DNA from: Bradyrhizobium jicamae
GTDB taxonomy: Bacteria; Pseudomonadota; Alphaproteobacteria; Rhizobiales; Xanthobacteraceae
Direction: 5' to 3'
NCBI RefSeq assembly: GCF_018130695.1
Contig: NZ_JAFCJX010000004.1
Coordinates: 124,001 to 188,000, forward strand
DNA: 64,000 bases
Shown here: piece after piece, positions 18,084-27,481 of the stretch
How positions within the stretch are numbered: the first letter of the stretch is position 1
Layout of the letters: every line of letters begins with the position of its first letter
Position numbers and translations under genes: made by a program
The notes under the pieces: model-generated
Seen by the model: only the letters and a program-made list of their open reading frames with translations
Told to the model about the DNA's origin: nothing
The model's database searches: none

Positions 18084-18477
18084 GCGGCATCCCCCAAGGC
18101 TCCGATACCAGGGGCAAGAAATGTGCCGCGTGATTGATGTGCTTGCGCGCGCCGGATTTTGCGCGCGGACCGCCCTTGCGAGATGGGTGGAATAAAATAG
18201 ATCAGTAAAATGAAAAGCTTACGATGGAAGTTGTCTACCGTTCCCGTGATGGATTGGAGCGAGAGTCACGGTAGTTCAACCACTTGGAGGGTGGCGTGTG
18301 CACGACCTGTGCAGCGGGAGATCAAGAAAGATCTTGCACCGGCCGACAGGAGCAAGCTGCCTGAAGCGGACGGATCGGCCTTCAGAGGTGCAAGTGCAAG
18401 CAAGATTTCGAGAGTTACGGCGAGCTGTGCGAGGCTGACGAGCAACCTCGTTCTCAAAGATGAGGCAGTGCCAGCTG
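18084..18477. other. Intergenic gap (394 bp)
   Basis: No convincing gene is seen here; the short open frames have no ribosome site or recognisable sequence. The left part should hold the promoter of the minus-strand importer that starts at 18083. An inverted repeat with 7-nt arms, CTACCGT (18235-18241) and ACGGTAG (18268-18274), is separated by 26 bases and may be a regulatory site or weak stem. No U-run terminator was found. Confidence 0.5.
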
Positions 18478-19314
18478 TCAATTCGTCGGCCCGTCACCAC
18501 GAATGGCGAACGTCGCGGTCTTCAACTTGGTCATACCGAACTTGTCGAACAGCTTGTCGTAGGTGCCGTCGGCACGGACTGCGTTGAGGGCGTCGGCGAA
18601 GGCTTGCGCGAGCTGCTTGTCGCGGAAGGCGAAGGTGATATCGGTGCCGGCGATGTCGCGGACCCAGATCTTGGCGATGCCTTTCTGCTCGAGCGCATTC
18701 GCGGTCTCGTTGATGTTCAGTGCCGCCTCGAGCTGGCCGGCGCGTAGCGCCGCAGAGGTCGCGGTGACGGTGGTGAAGGTGCGCAGCTCGATCGGCTTCA
18801 GGCCCTTGGCGACCATCTCGGCGTTGAACTCGCGCGCCTTGCGCTCAGTGTAGGTCGCGGACTCGACGCCGACGACGCGGCCGGCGAGATCCTCGAACTT
18901 CTCCAGCTTCAGGCTGGAGGAGGGATCGGTGTAGATGCTGATCGCCTGCTGCGCGTAGGGCACGAGATAGAGCATCTTCGAGCGCTCCTCGGTCCAGAAC
19001 AGGCCGGTATTGATGGCATCGAAGCGGCCGGAGCGCAGCGCCGGGATCATCGGTGGGAAATCCATGCGCAGGAATACCGCCTCGACGCAGATGCGCTTGG
19101 CGATCTCGCGGGCGAGCTCGACATTGAGTCCCTGCAACTCGCCCTTGTCGTCGACGAATTGCTGCGGCGGCAGCGTCGGGTTGATCGACATCTGCCATTT
19201 CGGCGCTTCGATCAAGCTCGATGCCGGCACTTTCGGCGTGCAGGTCTGCGCGCCGGCGACCTGCGTCAAGCCGATCAGAACGGCGAGGGCGGAGAAGGTT
19301 TTGGCAAATCGCAT
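18478..19314 (-). CDS. Polar amino-acid-type ABC substrate-binding protein (orphan)
   Basis: A 278-residue periplasmic protein of the PBP2 family with an N-terminal signal ending near AGAQ. It has no permease or ATPase beside it. It is clearly related to the binding protein at 30885: both share a segment of the form SINPT.PPQQFVD and the downstream LQGLNVELA and FWTEERSK. It therefore probably feeds the importer at 31738-33266. The ATG at 19314 has AGGAG seven bases upstream. It is the last gene of the minus-strand unit that begins with the LacI regulator. Confidence 0.9.
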   Translation of the reverse strand: MRFAKTFSALAVLIGLTQVAGAQTCTPKVPASSLIEAPKWQMSINPTLPPQQFVDDKGELQGLNVELAREIAKRICVEAVFLRMDFPPMIPALRSGRFDAINTGLFWTEERSKMLYLVPYAQQAISIYTDPSSSLKLEKFEDLAGRVVGVESATYTERKAREFNAEMVAKGLKPIELRTFTTVTATSAALRAGQLEAALNINETANALEQKGIAKIWVRDIAGTDITFAFRDKQLAQAFADALNAVRADGTYDKLFDKFGMTKLKTATFAIRGDGPTN

Positions 19315-19379
19315 CAAAGTACTCCTGTCAAATCGCGGGTGGCAGTTGAGCCGTCTCCTGTCCGACGTCTTTTTCTGTG

Positions 19380-19868
19380 TTACGGGGCAGCCGGGGCGCC
19401 GCGATCGGCCTGCCGGGTCAGGATCAGCGAGATGTGGCGCGCAGCCGTCACCACCTCGTCGCGCTGGTTGAGAAGGTCGAGCGTCTCGACGACGATGCCG
19501 CGCTCGGGATTCCTTGTCGGCCGCTTCTCGACGAAGCGGAAACGAACGCGCAAACTGTCACCGGCAACGATGGGGCCCTTGAATTTCACCTCGTCCCAGC
19601 CGAGCGAGGCGACCGAGGTCTCCTCGTAAAGCTTCAGCTCCGACTTCAAGCCTTCCATCAGCGACAGGCCGTACAGGCCATGGCCGATCACGGCCGGAAA
19701 GCCGCGCGACTTCGCGTAGCCTGAGTCGACATGCAGCGGATGATGGTCGCGCGTGACGTCGGCGAAGGTCGCGATGTCGGCCTCCGTCACGGTGTGCACG
19801 GACGTCTCAAATTCTGCGCCGAGCGCGATGTCCTCATAGCGAAGATTGATCGGGGCGTTGGTATCCAT
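19380..19868 (-). CDS. MaoC-family acyl-CoA hydratase
   Basis: A 162-residue hot-dog-fold enoyl-CoA hydratase. The catalytic dyad is present as D41 and H46 in TRDHHPLHVD, followed by the usual GFPAVIGHG segment. It lies nine bases after the CoA-transferase gene, so it should hydrate an enoyl-CoA made by the acyl-CoA dehydrogenase of the same operon. Chain-length preference cannot be read from the sequence. Confidence 0.92.
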   Translation of the reverse strand: MDTNAPINLRYEDIALGAEFETSVHTVTEADIATFADVTRDHHPLHVDSGYAKSRGFPAVIGHGLYGLSLMEGLKSELKLYEETSVASLGWDEVKFKGPIVAGDSLRVRFRFVEKRPTRNPERGIVVETLDLLNQRDEVVTAARHISLILTRQADRGAPAAP

Positions 19869-19877
19869 GCTGATCCC

Positions 19878-21461
19878 TCAGGCGACTTTGCGCGACCGCG
19901 CGGGCAGCGCCATGAAACTCTGCGCAATGCCCATCGGCCCGGATCGGAAGATGCGCGGGTCCATATCCCTGAGTTGCGGGCTGATGCGCGGTCTGAAGCC
20001 CATATGCGCGAGGATGTCCTCCTCCAGGCGCACGCCCGGGGCGATCTCGGTCAGCGTTACGCTGCCGCTTTCAAGCTCGAACACCGCGCGCTCGGTGACG
20101 TAGCTGACGTGCTGGCCGCGCTGCGCGGCGAGCGAGGCACTGAAGCTGATCTGTCCGACGTGCGGAACGAATTTGCGGAAAGCGCCGTCGCGCCGGATCG
20201 CCAGGCGGCCGTTCTCGACGCCGATGTCGAACTTGCCGCCGGTCATGGTGCCGCTGAAGATCAGCCGCCTGGCGTTCTGGGTGATGTCGATGAAGCCGCC
20301 GGAGCCATCGCGCCGCTCGCCGAAGCGGGTGACGTTGACATTGCCCATCTCGTCCACTTCGGCGAAGGACAGGAAGGCGCAGGACAGCCCGCCGCCGTCG
20401 TAGAAATCAAACTGATAGGCCTGGTCGAGGATGACGCGCGGATTGATCGCGGTGCCGAACTCGCGCGCATGGCCGGGCACGCCGCCGACCACGCCGGATT
20501 CGACCGTCAGTGTGATCAGGTCCGAGATGCCTTCCTCCGCCGCGACATTGGGGATCATCGCGGAGATACCGACGCCGAGATTGACGACGTCGCGCGGGCG
20601 CAGCTCGAAGGCGGCGCGGCGGGCGATCACCCGCCGCTCGGTGAGCGGATCGGGCGTGATCATCGCCACCGGCACGCGGGTCTCGCCGCAGCGCGCCGGA
20701 TCGTAGACGGTGCCGTAGGTCTGCATCTGATCGGGTTCGAGCACGACATGGTCGATCAGGAAGCCCGGGATCTTTACCATCTGCGGATGGATCGAGCCGC
20801 GCTTCACGATACGCTTGACCTGACAGATCACGGTGCCACCGGCATTGTGCACGGCCTGCGCGATCGAGAGGTCTTCGCGCGTCGTGCCCTCGTGCTCCAT
20901 GCTGATATAGCCGTCCTCGTCGGCGGAGGTGCCGCGGATGAGCGCGACATCGGGCGGAGCGGGGACGCGGTAGAGCAGGTATGACTGGCCATGCAGCTCG
21001 AGCAGGTCGACCAGCGGCGCGGTGGTGCGCTGGTTCATGCGACCGCCGTCCTGGCGCGGGTCCATATAGGTGTTCAGGCCGACATGGGTGAGCACGCCGG
21101 GATGCTTCGCCGCCATGGCGCGGCAGAGCTGGCTCATCACGCCTTGCGGGAAATTATAGGCGTCGATCAGCTCGTCGCGGACGAGGCGCATGAAGGGCAC
21201 TTGAAGCCCGAAATTGCCGCCGATCACGCGCGCGATCAGACCTTCATGGGCGAGATGGCAGATGCCCTTCTCGGTCACGGCGCCGACGCCGGTGATGTTG
21301 ATCAGCGTCAGATTGTGCGGGCCCTGGCCACTGACGAAGCGCCGTTCCAGCGCATCGAGGATGGATTCGGCAACGCCGGTGCCACCGTTGCCGCCGACGA
21401 TCAGCGTGTCCGCGTCGCGGATGATGCCGGCGGCTTGCTCCGCCGTGATGATGCTCAGCAT
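19878..21461 (-). CDS. Class I CoA-transferase (fused alpha and beta domains)
   Basis: A 527-residue acyl-CoA:acetate/3-ketoacid CoA-transferase with both domains in one chain. The GGNGGTG loop is at residues 23-29 and the nucleophilic Glu is E321 in TVESGVVGGVPG. It moves CoA between carboxylic acids, activating the pathway acid or recovering CoA from an intermediate. It is embedded between acyl-CoA dehydrogenase and MaoC genes. Length matches the propionate CoA-transferase group. Confidence 0.93.
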   Translation of the reverse strand: MLSIITAEQAAGIIRDADTLIVGGNGGTGVAESILDALERRFVSGQGPHNLTLINITGVGAVTEKGICHLAHEGLIARVIGGNFGLQVPFMRLVRDELIDAYNFPQGVMSQLCRAMAAKHPGVLTHVGLNTYMDPRQDGGRMNQRTTAPLVDLLELHGQSYLLYRVPAPPDVALIRGTSADEDGYISMEHEGTTREDLSIAQAVHNAGGTVICQVKRIVKRGSIHPQMVKIPGFLIDHVVLEPDQMQTYGTVYDPARCGETRVPVAMITPDPLTERRVIARRAAFELRPRDVVNLGVGISAMIPNVAAEEGISDLITLTVESGVVGGVPGHAREFGTAINPRVILDQAYQFDFYDGGGLSCAFLSFAEVDEMGNVNVTRFGERRDGSGGFIDITQNARRLIFSGTMTGGKFDIGVENGRLAIRRDGAFRKFVPHVGQISFSASLAAQRGQHVSYVTERAVFELESGSVTLTEIAPGVRLEEDILAHMGFRPRISPQLRDMDPRIFRSGPMGIAQSFMALPARSRKVA

Positions 21462-21474
21462 GACACGCGCCGCA

Positions 21475-22617
21475 TCACGCGGCCTCCTTCTCGACCTGGC
21501 GGGCGATGATGAGCCGCTGGATCTGGTTGGTGCCTTCGTAGATCTGGGCGAGGCGAACGTCGCGGAAGATGCGTTCGATGCGGTATTCGCGCGAGTAGCC
21601 GTTGCCGCCGTGGATCTGGAGGGCGTTGGAGACGTGCTTCATCGCCATGTCGGTCGTAAATAGTTTTGCCTGCGCGGCCTCCTTGGCGATCGGCTCGCCG
21701 GCGTCGTGCAGACGTGCGGCGTGGTGGATCAGGAGGCGCGCGGCCGCAATGTCGGTCGACATGTCCGCGAGCATGAACTGCACCGCCTGGTAGCCGATGA
21801 TGGCCTGGCCGAACTGCTTGCGATCGCGGGCGTACTTGGTGGCATCCTCGAATGCGGCCTGCGCCATGCCGAGCGCCATTGAGGCCATCATCAGCCGGCT
21901 AAAGTTGAAATTGCTCATCGCCATTTTGAAGGCCTGGTTCTCCGGCCCCATCAGGCTGTCCGCCGGCAGGCGCACATCGGAGAAGGTGATCTGGCAGTCG
22001 TCGAGCCCGTGCATGCCGAGCAGCTCCTCGTTCTTGCCGCGGGCGATGCCGGGCAGGGTGCCGTCGACCAGCAGGCAGGAGATGGAGCGATGGCCTGCAT
22101 CCGCGCCGGTGCGCGCGAACACCATGATCCGGTCGGCGACGCCGCCGAGTGTCACCCAGGCCTTGGTGCCGTTGAGCCGCCAGCCGTTGCCTTCGCGCAC
22201 CGCGTTGGTGCGGATGCCGGCGACGTCGGAGCCGTGATCGGGCTCGGAGACGGCGGTGGCGGGAATAATGTCGCCGCTGAGGATCTTCGGGATCAGCGCC
22301 TTGTGCGCGTCGGTGCCGTGATGGTCGAAGAACAGGGCGGCCTCGACGGGAATGGCGAAGGCATTGGCGACCGCACCGGAGCAACGCGCCAGCTCCTCCA
22401 TCGCGATGCAGGCTGCGATTGCGTCGAGGCCGGCGCCGCCCGCGCCCTCACGCAGGCAGATGCCGAACAGGCCGAGGTCGGCCATGCCCCTGTAGAGCGC
22501 GCGGTCGAAGCGGTCCTCGCGGTCGATCGCGGCCGCACGCGGCAAGATCTCCGCTTCGGCGAAGCGGCGGGCGGTGTCGCGGAGAGCCTTCTGGTCCTGG
22601 GTGTAGAAGCGGTCCAT
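21475..22617 (-). CDS. Acyl-CoA dehydrogenase
   Basis: A 380-residue FAD enzyme that introduces an alpha-beta double bond into an acyl-CoA. The catalytic Glu is in IYEGTNQIQ near the C-terminus, in the position used by short- and medium-chain enzymes. It follows the tautomerase by 12 bases and precedes the CoA-transferase in one operon. All expected family regions are present. Confidence 0.94.
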   Translation of the reverse strand: MDRFYTQDQKALRDTARRFAEAEILPRAAAIDREDRFDRALYRGMADLGLFGICLREGAGGAGLDAIAACIAMEELARCSGAVANAFAIPVEAALFFDHHGTDAHKALIPKILSGDIIPATAVSEPDHGSDVAGIRTNAVREGNGWRLNGTKAWVTLGGVADRIMVFARTGADAGHRSISCLLVDGTLPGIARGKNEELLGMHGLDDCQITFSDVRLPADSLMGPENQAFKMAMSNFNFSRLMMASMALGMAQAAFEDATKYARDRKQFGQAIIGYQAVQFMLADMSTDIAAARLLIHHAARLHDAGEPIAKEAAQAKLFTTDMAMKHVSNALQIHGGNGYSREYRIERIFRDVRLAQIYEGTNQIQRLIIARQVEKEAA

Positions 22618-22629
22618 CGTGTGCCCTCG

Positions 22630-22998
22630 TCAGTCGCTGGCGAGCTTGGAATCGTGCGACACCTCGCTGCGGTCGCGATCGAGGAAATAGACGGCGACGT
22701 CGTCGCCGGGCACGCCATAGGCGCTGCACACGCCGCGGGTCAACGCGATGGCTGCGGCGCGACGCTCGGCCTCGCTGCGGCGGAAGGCGTGGACCTTGAG
22801 CAGGATGCGCTGGCCGGTCGCCTCCGCGCCGAACGTGCCGGCATGCGCGTAATCGTCAGGCGCGATGGGCAGGAAATAGAGTGTGACCGTGTCGGCGGTC
22901 ACGCCGAACGCCGACATCAGGCCGTCGGTCACGGCCCGCGCCAGCGCAGCCTTGCGCTGGGACGGAACTTGCGGGGCGAGCACTTCGACATAAGGCAT
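22630..22998 (-). CDS. Tautomerase-superfamily protein (two-unit)
   Basis: A 122-residue protein beginning MPYVEV, so Pro1 becomes the N-terminal base after Met removal. Two tandem beta-alpha-beta units are visible (PYVEVLAPQ and RILLKVHAF starts), like cis-CaaD or malonate semialdehyde decarboxylase relatives rather than the single-unit 4-oxalocrotonate tautomerase. It probably tautomerises an unsaturated keto acid in this pathway. It lies between the LacI gene and the acyl-CoA dehydrogenase, with spacings of 3 and 12 bases. Confidence 0.85.
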   Translation of the reverse strand: MPYVEVLAPQVPSQRKAALARAVTDGLMSAFGVTADTVTLYFLPIAPDDYAHAGTFGAEATGQRILLKVHAFRRSEAERRAAAIALTRGVCSAYGVPGDDVAVYFLDRDRSEVSHDSKLASD

Positions 22999-23001
22999 CG
23001 A

Positions 23002-24093
23002 TCAGACCTTCGCGGGTTTGGCCGCAGACGATTTGGATTTGGAGGCGGCAGACTTGGGCTTGCCGGCCCTGGCTGCGCTTGTGGCTTCGATCCGGCGGCA
23101 GGAGTCGCGCTGCACCAGACGCGCGCCGACGCGATATTCGCGCACGCCGTCACTGCCATTTCCCTTGGCATCCATGCGATGCAGCAGTCGGTCGACAGCG
23201 AGATTGGCGAGGTCGCGCGCACCGTTGTCGACGATACTGATCGCCGGGCGATGCCATTCGAACCACGGCATGTCCTCGTAACAGAGCAGCGAGAGGTCGT
23301 CGGGGATGGCGATGTTGCGCTCCGCCGTCACGCGCAGCACGCCGAGCGTCGCCTCGTGATTGGCGACGAAGATTGCGCTGGGCGGGCGGGGCAGGTCGAG
23401 CAGCTTGCGGGCGCAGGTCGCGCCGGTCTCGGGCACGAAATGGCCGGCATGAATCAATGTGTCGTCCTTGGCGATGCCGGCTTCGCGCAGCGCGCGGACA
23501 TAGCCGGACAGTCGCTCACGGCCGGACGTGGTGTCCTGGCGGCCGACGATCAACCCGATGCGCTTGTGCCCAAGCTCGATCAGATGGCGCGTGCCGAGAT
23601 AGGCGCCCTGCGGATCGTCCGCGAGCACGGTCTCCAGATCAGTTGCGTCATCGCGCCGCACCAGGCAGACGATCGGGACGTCCTTTGCCAGCGCCTCGAG
23701 CTGGGCGCCGTTCTTGCCGGTGGGCACGACGATCAGCCCGTCGATGCGATGGTCGACCAGCGTGGTGAGGGTGTCGCTTTCCTGCTGTGTATCATCGCCG
23801 CCGATGCACAGAAGCATCTGATAACCCAGCGCCTTCAGGCGCGCCTGCACGACTTCAGCCATCACCTGGAACGAGGCGTTGGTGAGATTGTGGACCAGCA
23901 GCGCAACAAGCCGCGATTGCCCGGTCTTGAGGCCGCGCGCGATCGGGTTCGGCCGATAGCCGAGTTCGCGCGCGATGCGCGTCAGGCGTTGCTGCGTGCG
24001 CTCGCTGGTCAGCCCGGTCCCCGTCAGCGCTCGGGAAGCCGTGCTGACCGAAACGCGGGCCGCCTGTGCCACATCTTTGAGCGTGACGCTCAT
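23002..24093 (-). CDS. LacI-family transcriptional regulator
   Basis: A 363-residue repressor with an N-terminal helix-turn-helix (MSVTLKDVAQAARVSVSTAS), hinge and periplasmic-binding-protein-like effector domain. The C-terminal 25 or so residues are a Lys/Ala/Ser-rich tail. I chose ATG 24093; the preceding TTG is less likely. It is the first gene of the minus-strand catabolic operon and diverges from the aldolase at 24280. Two matched operators lie between them, so it should control both directions and itself. Confidence 0.94.
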   Translation of the reverse strand: MSVTLKDVAQAARVSVSTASRALTGTGLTSERTQQRLTRIARELGYRPNPIARGLKTGQSRLVALLVHNLTNASFQVMAEVVQARLKALGYQMLLCIGGDDTQQESDTLTTLVDHRIDGLIVVPTGKNGAQLEALAKDVPIVCLVRRDDATDLETVLADDPQGAYLGTRHLIELGHKRIGLIVGRQDTTSGRERLSGYVRALREAGIAKDDTLIHAGHFVPETGATCARKLLDLPRPPSAIFVANHEATLGVLRVTAERNIAIPDDLSLLCYEDMPWFEWHRPAISIVDNGARDLANLAVDRLLHRMDAKGNGSDGVREYRVGARLVQRDSCRRIEATSAARAGKPKSAASKSKSSAAKPAKV

Positions 24094-24110
24094 CAAACCT
24101 GCCGCTAGAC

Positions 24111-24124
24111 TGCAAACGATTGCA
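24111..24124. promoter_or_regulatory. LacI-type operator, copy A
   Basis: TGCAAACGATTGCA has arms TGCAA/TTGCA around a central CG pair, as LacI-family proteins prefer. It is 18 bp before the LacI start codon. Its 12-nt core is the exact reverse complement of the core of copy B. Confidence 0.7.
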
Positions 24125-24196
24125 AAAAGCTAAGAGCTAATTCCACGCGGATCAAGCTCAAAAAATAGATGGTGTTGCCCAATGCAGAGCCAGTTT

Positions 24197-24210
24197 CGCA
24201 ATCGTTTGCA
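24197..24210. promoter_or_regulatory. LacI-type operator, copy B
   Basis: CGCAATCGTTTGCA contains GCAATCGTTTGC, the exact reverse complement of copy A. The centres are 86 bp apart, about eight helical turns, so a DNA loop between the divergent promoters is possible. It lies 70 bp before the aldolase ATG. Confidence 0.7.
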
Positions 24211-24279
24211 AAAAAGATGCGGATATTCCGCAGACGCTTGCCATCCCCTCCCTTCACCTGAATTTCAGGCTGGTTCCCG

Positions 24280-25191
24280 ATGAAGACGTTTCGCGGCACC
24301 TACACCGTCATGATCACTCCGTTCACGCCGGCGGGCGACGTCGACGTCGCGGCGCTGCGCGCGTTCGTCGATTGGCAGATTGCTGAGGGCATACACGGGT
24401 TGATTCCGCTCGGCTCGACGGGCGAATTCCTGTCGCTCGATGATGACGAGAAGGCGCTGGTCGCGGAGGTCGTCATCAAGCAGGCCGCGGGGCGCGTGCC
24501 CGTTCTGATCGGCACCGGCGCGGAAGATACGCGCGAGGTGGTGCGCCTCAGCCGCCGTGCCGAAAGATTGGGCGCCGACGGCGTGATGATCATTCCGCCG
24601 TTCTATTCGACCCCGACCGATGAGGAGCTCGTCCATCACTACAAGACGGTGGCGGATGCGATCTCCTTGCCCATCATGGTCTACAACAACCCGGCGACCG
24701 CCAACGTCGACCTCAAGCCACCACTGGTGGCGCGCATCGCCGAGATCGACAACTGTCTCTATATCAAGGAGTCGACGCTGGAGGTGACGCGCGTGCGCGA
24801 CATCATCCGCCTCTGCGGCGACCGGATGACCGTGTTCGGCGGCATCCTCGGCTTCGAATCCTTCGTCGAGGGCGCGCAGGGCTGGGTGGCCGTGGCCTCC
24901 AACGTGGTGCCGTCCGAAATGGCGCGGATCTTCAGCCTGGTTGCCGATCAGGGGGCGATCAAGGAGGCGCGCGAGCTCTACCTGAAATACCTGCCCGTGA
25001 TCGAATTCGTCGGCGGCCAGGCCTATGTCGCCGGCAGCAAGGCGCTGCTCGGCCATATGGGGCTTGCGGTCGGCCATCCGCGACCCCCGCGGCTGCCGTT
25101 GCCGGCCGCGCAGGATGCGGCTGCGCTCGCGCTCGTCAAGCGGTTCGGTTTGGCGTGGCCAACTGCAGCATTATCGCGAGCGAGCGCATGA
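24280..25191 (+). CDS. DHDPS-family aldolase/hydratase (canonical motifs)
   Basis: A 303-residue class I aldolase of the dihydrodipicolinate synthase/N-acetylneuraminate lyase family. It has GSTGE (45-49), the proton-relay Tyr Y135 (VYNNP) and the Schiff-base lysine K163 (YIKES). Catabolic members act on keto acids or hydroxy-benzylidene pyruvates, and true lysine-biosynthesis DHDPS is unlikely in this setting. It is transcribed alone, divergent from the LacI gene, and ends five bases before the convergent LysR gene. It differs from the two family members downstream, which have NGHAGE instead of GSTGE. Confidence 0.9.
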   Translation: MKTFRGTYTVMITPFTPAGDVDVAALRAFVDWQIAEGIHGLIPLGSTGEFLSLDDDEKALVAEVVIKQAAGRVPVLIGTGAEDTREVVRLSRRAERLGADGVMIIPPFYSTPTDEELVHHYKTVADAISLPIMVYNNPATANVDLKPPLVARIAEIDNCLYIKESTLEVTRVRDIIRLCGDRMTVFGGILGFESFVEGAQGWVAVASNVVPSEMARIFSLVADQGAIKEARELYLKYLPVIEFVGGQAYVAGSKALLGHMGLAVGHPRPPRLPLPAAQDAAALALVKRFGLAWPTAALSRASA

Positions 25192-25196
25192 CCGCC

Positions 25197-26099
25197 TCAC
25201 TGCCGAGCCGCCGCAATCCGGGCCGCGATTTCCTCGCGCGCATGTTTGATCAGGGATTGCGTCAGCCGCTGCTGCATGCGGCCGGCCGGCACGATGGCGG
25301 ATACTGTAACTTCCGTCCTCGGCTTGAACGGCACTCTTCTGAGGCGACTGTAGCGCTTGGAGGAGGCTGTCAGCTCGTCCATGATGGTGACGCCCAGCCC
25401 TTCCTCGACGAAATGCCCGGCGACATTCATGAAGCGCACGTCGATGGCGGGGGCAAAGTTGACGGCGCTGCGGCGGAACGCCTCCTGGATCAGGCTGCTG
25501 ATGCGGCTCGACGTGCGGGCGTTGATCAGCGGTGTCTCGCGCAGATCGGTCGGGCTGACGAAGCTCAGTTCCACCAGCGGACTGTCGGCAGGACAGGCGC
25601 AGACCATGTCGAGCTGCGCCAATGGCAGATAGTCCAGTGTCGGACGCGGATGCGGCTCCATGGCGAAGCCGATGTCGACGATTCCGGTCTCGACATATTC
25701 CAGGAGGTCGTCGAGCCGCTGCGTCTCCAACGAAATCTCGACGCCGCCGTGATCGCGGCTGAAGCGTGCGACCACCTGCGGCAGCAGCGATTCCGACAGC
25801 TCGGAGGTTGCGACGATTCGCATCCGTCCCTTGCGGCCGGCACGCAGATGCGCCGCCGTCTGGCTGATCAGATCCTGCATCAGGAACAGCGGCTCGGCCT
25901 CCGCGAGCAGGATCTGCGCCTCCTGCGTCGGGACCATGCGCTTGTTGATGCGGTCGAACAGCAGGAAGCCGAGGGCGGTCTCCGCATGCTTGATGGCGTT
26001 GCTGACGGCGGGCTGCGACATGCCGAGATCCTGCGCGGCGGCGACGGTCGAACGCGTTCGCATCACGGCACGCAGGATTTCCAGCTGTCGAAGATTCAT
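25197..26099 (-). CDS. LysR-family transcriptional regulator
   Basis: A 300-residue regulator with an N-terminal winged helix (MNLRQLEILRAVMRTRSTV through the MSQPAVSNAI helix) and an effector-binding domain. The ATG at 26099 is preferred because family homology begins at MNLRQ. It diverges from the CoA-transferase operon at 26291 across a 191-bp region with a T-N11-A box, so it most likely activates that operon. Effector unknown. Confidence 0.92.
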   Translation of the reverse strand: MNLRQLEILRAVMRTRSTVAAAQDLGMSQPAVSNAIKHAETALGFLLFDRINKRMVPTQEAQILLAEAEPLFLMQDLISQTAAHLRAGRKGRMRIVATSELSESLLPQVVARFSRDHGGVEISLETQRLDDLLEYVETGIVDIGFAMEPHPRPTLDYLPLAQLDMVCACPADSPLVELSFVSPTDLRETPLINARTSSRISSLIQEAFRRSAVNFAPAIDVRFMNVAGHFVEEGLGVTIMDELTASSKRYSRLRRVPFKPRTEVTVSAIVPAGRMQQRLTQSLIKHAREEIAARIAAARQ

Positions 26100-26139
26100 C
26101 GGAGTGTCCAGACATGAGTGAGCGATGACAGTGTGCATC

Positions 26140-26154
26140 ATAGATTTCGGTTAT
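26140..26154. promoter_or_regulatory. Candidate LysR box
   Basis: ATAGATTTCGGTTAT fits the ATA-N9-TAT (T-N11-A) pattern of LysR-type binding sites. It is placed between the divergent LysR gene and the CoA-transferase operon. A short motif like this can occur by chance. Confidence 0.35.
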
Positions 26155-26290
26155 CAACCTCGCGCGCAAAATAATTGATGGCGATGTTGTCGATGGTTCG
26201 GGCGTCAGCTTACGCTTCACGCGAAGACATCGCGCGATGGCCGACGCATTTCCGGATGCGAAGGCCCGAGCGCCAGCACGGTGTGAAGGC

Positions 26291-27481
26291 ATGAACCTGC
26301 TCGACGGCGTCAAAATCCTCAGCTTCAATCACTATCTCGCGGGTCCGTTGGCGGCGCAGACGCTCGCCGATCTCGGCGCCGACGTCATCGCGGTCGAGCC
26401 GATCGAGGGCGCGTTTCAGCGGAACTGGGCGGTCGCCAATCATTTCGTCGCTGGCGACAGCGTCAATCATTTGGCGACCGGCCGCAACAAGCGCAGTCTC
26501 GCGGTCGATCTCAAGCATCCCGACGGTATCGCCGCGGTAAAGAAGCTGGTCGCGACTTCCGATGTCGTGATGGAGAATTTCCGGCCGGGCACCATGGCCA
26601 AGCTCGGCCTCGGCTACGACATGCTGAAGGCGATCAACCCCGGCCTGATCTATGCGGTTGCAACCGGTTTCGGATCGGAGGGACCATACAAGGATCGTCC
26701 CGGTCAGGACCTGTTGCTTCAGGCGATGTCAGGTCTTGCGATGCGGACCGGGCGGGCTGACGGCGAGCCGACGGCGGTCGGTGCCGTCATCGTCGATCAG
26801 CACGCCGCCTCGCTCTATGCCATGAGCATTCTCGCGGCACTGTTTGCGCGGACGAAGGCCGGCAAGGGCCAACTCGTCGAGGTCAATCTCTTTCAGGCCG
26901 CGCTCGATCTCCAGGTCGAGCCGCTGACGGCCTGGCTGAACGGCGCGCCGTCGCCGACCTCGCGCGGTCCGGCCGGCATCGCGGCGTGGTTCAGCCCTGG
27001 GCCTTACGGCGTTCACGCCACCGCGGACGGTCATATGGCCATCTCGATGGCCGCACCCAAGGCGCTTGCCATTGCGCTCGACAGCGAGGAGTTGAAGCAG
27101 TTCGGGGAGGCCGACAGCTTTTCGAAGCGTGAGGAGATCACGCGGATCGTTGCTCTCAGGCTGCGGCAGAAATCGACGGCCGATTGGTTGCCGTCGCTCG
27201 AGGCGGCGCGCATCTGGCACGCACCGGTGCAGGATTATAGCGACCTCGTGTCCGATCCGCAGCTCAACCACCTCGGTGCCTTCAAGAGCGCCGAGAGCGC
27301 GGGGGGCAAGCCGATCCGGATGGTCGCCCATCCGGCGCGCTATGACGGTCAGACGCCGGAAGTGCGGCTGGTGCCGCAGCGGCTGGGTGCGCAGACGCGG
27401 CAGGTGCTCGGCGAGATCGGTTACGGCGTTGCCGAGATTGAGGCGATGATCGCCGGCAAGGCCGTGGGGGTGGCGCGATGA
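26291..27481 (+). CDS. Class III CoA-transferase (CaiB/BaiF family)
   Basis: A 396-residue enzyme related to formyl-CoA transferase. The nucleophilic Asp is D140 (RPGQDLLLQAMSG), and the N-terminal LAGPLAAQTLADLGADVI is typical. It activates a carboxylic acid with CoA at the head of a plus-strand operon. ATG 26291 has a GAAGG just upstream. The stop overlaps the acyl-CoA dehydrogenase start (ATGA). Confidence 0.92.
   Translation: MNLLDGVKILSFNHYLAGPLAAQTLADLGADVIAVEPIEGAFQRNWAVANHFVAGDSVNHLATGRNKRSLAVDLKHPDGIAAVKKLVATSDVVMENFRPGTMAKLGLGYDMLKAINPGLIYAVATGFGSEGPYKDRPGQDLLLQAMSGLAMRTGRADGEPTAVGAVIVDQHAASLYAMSILAALFARTKAGKGQLVEVNLFQAALDLQVEPLTAWLNGAPSPTSRGPAGIAAWFSPGPYGVHATADGHMAISMAAPKALAIALDSEELKQFGEADSFSKREEITRIVALRLRQKSTADWLPSLEAARIWHAPVQDYSDLVSDPQLNHLGAFKSAESAGGKPIRMVAHPARYDGQTPEVRLVPQRLGAQTRQVLGEIGYGVAEIEAMIAGKAVGVAR

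Noticed and set aside
18235..18274. Inverted repeat as a transcription terminator
   Set aside because: The loop is 26 bases and no U-run follows; a regulatory or chance repeat is as likely.
22009..24108. 699-residue open frame on the plus strand
   Set aside because: Covers antisense of the acyl-CoA dehydrogenase, tautomerase and LacI genes; no recognisable domain.
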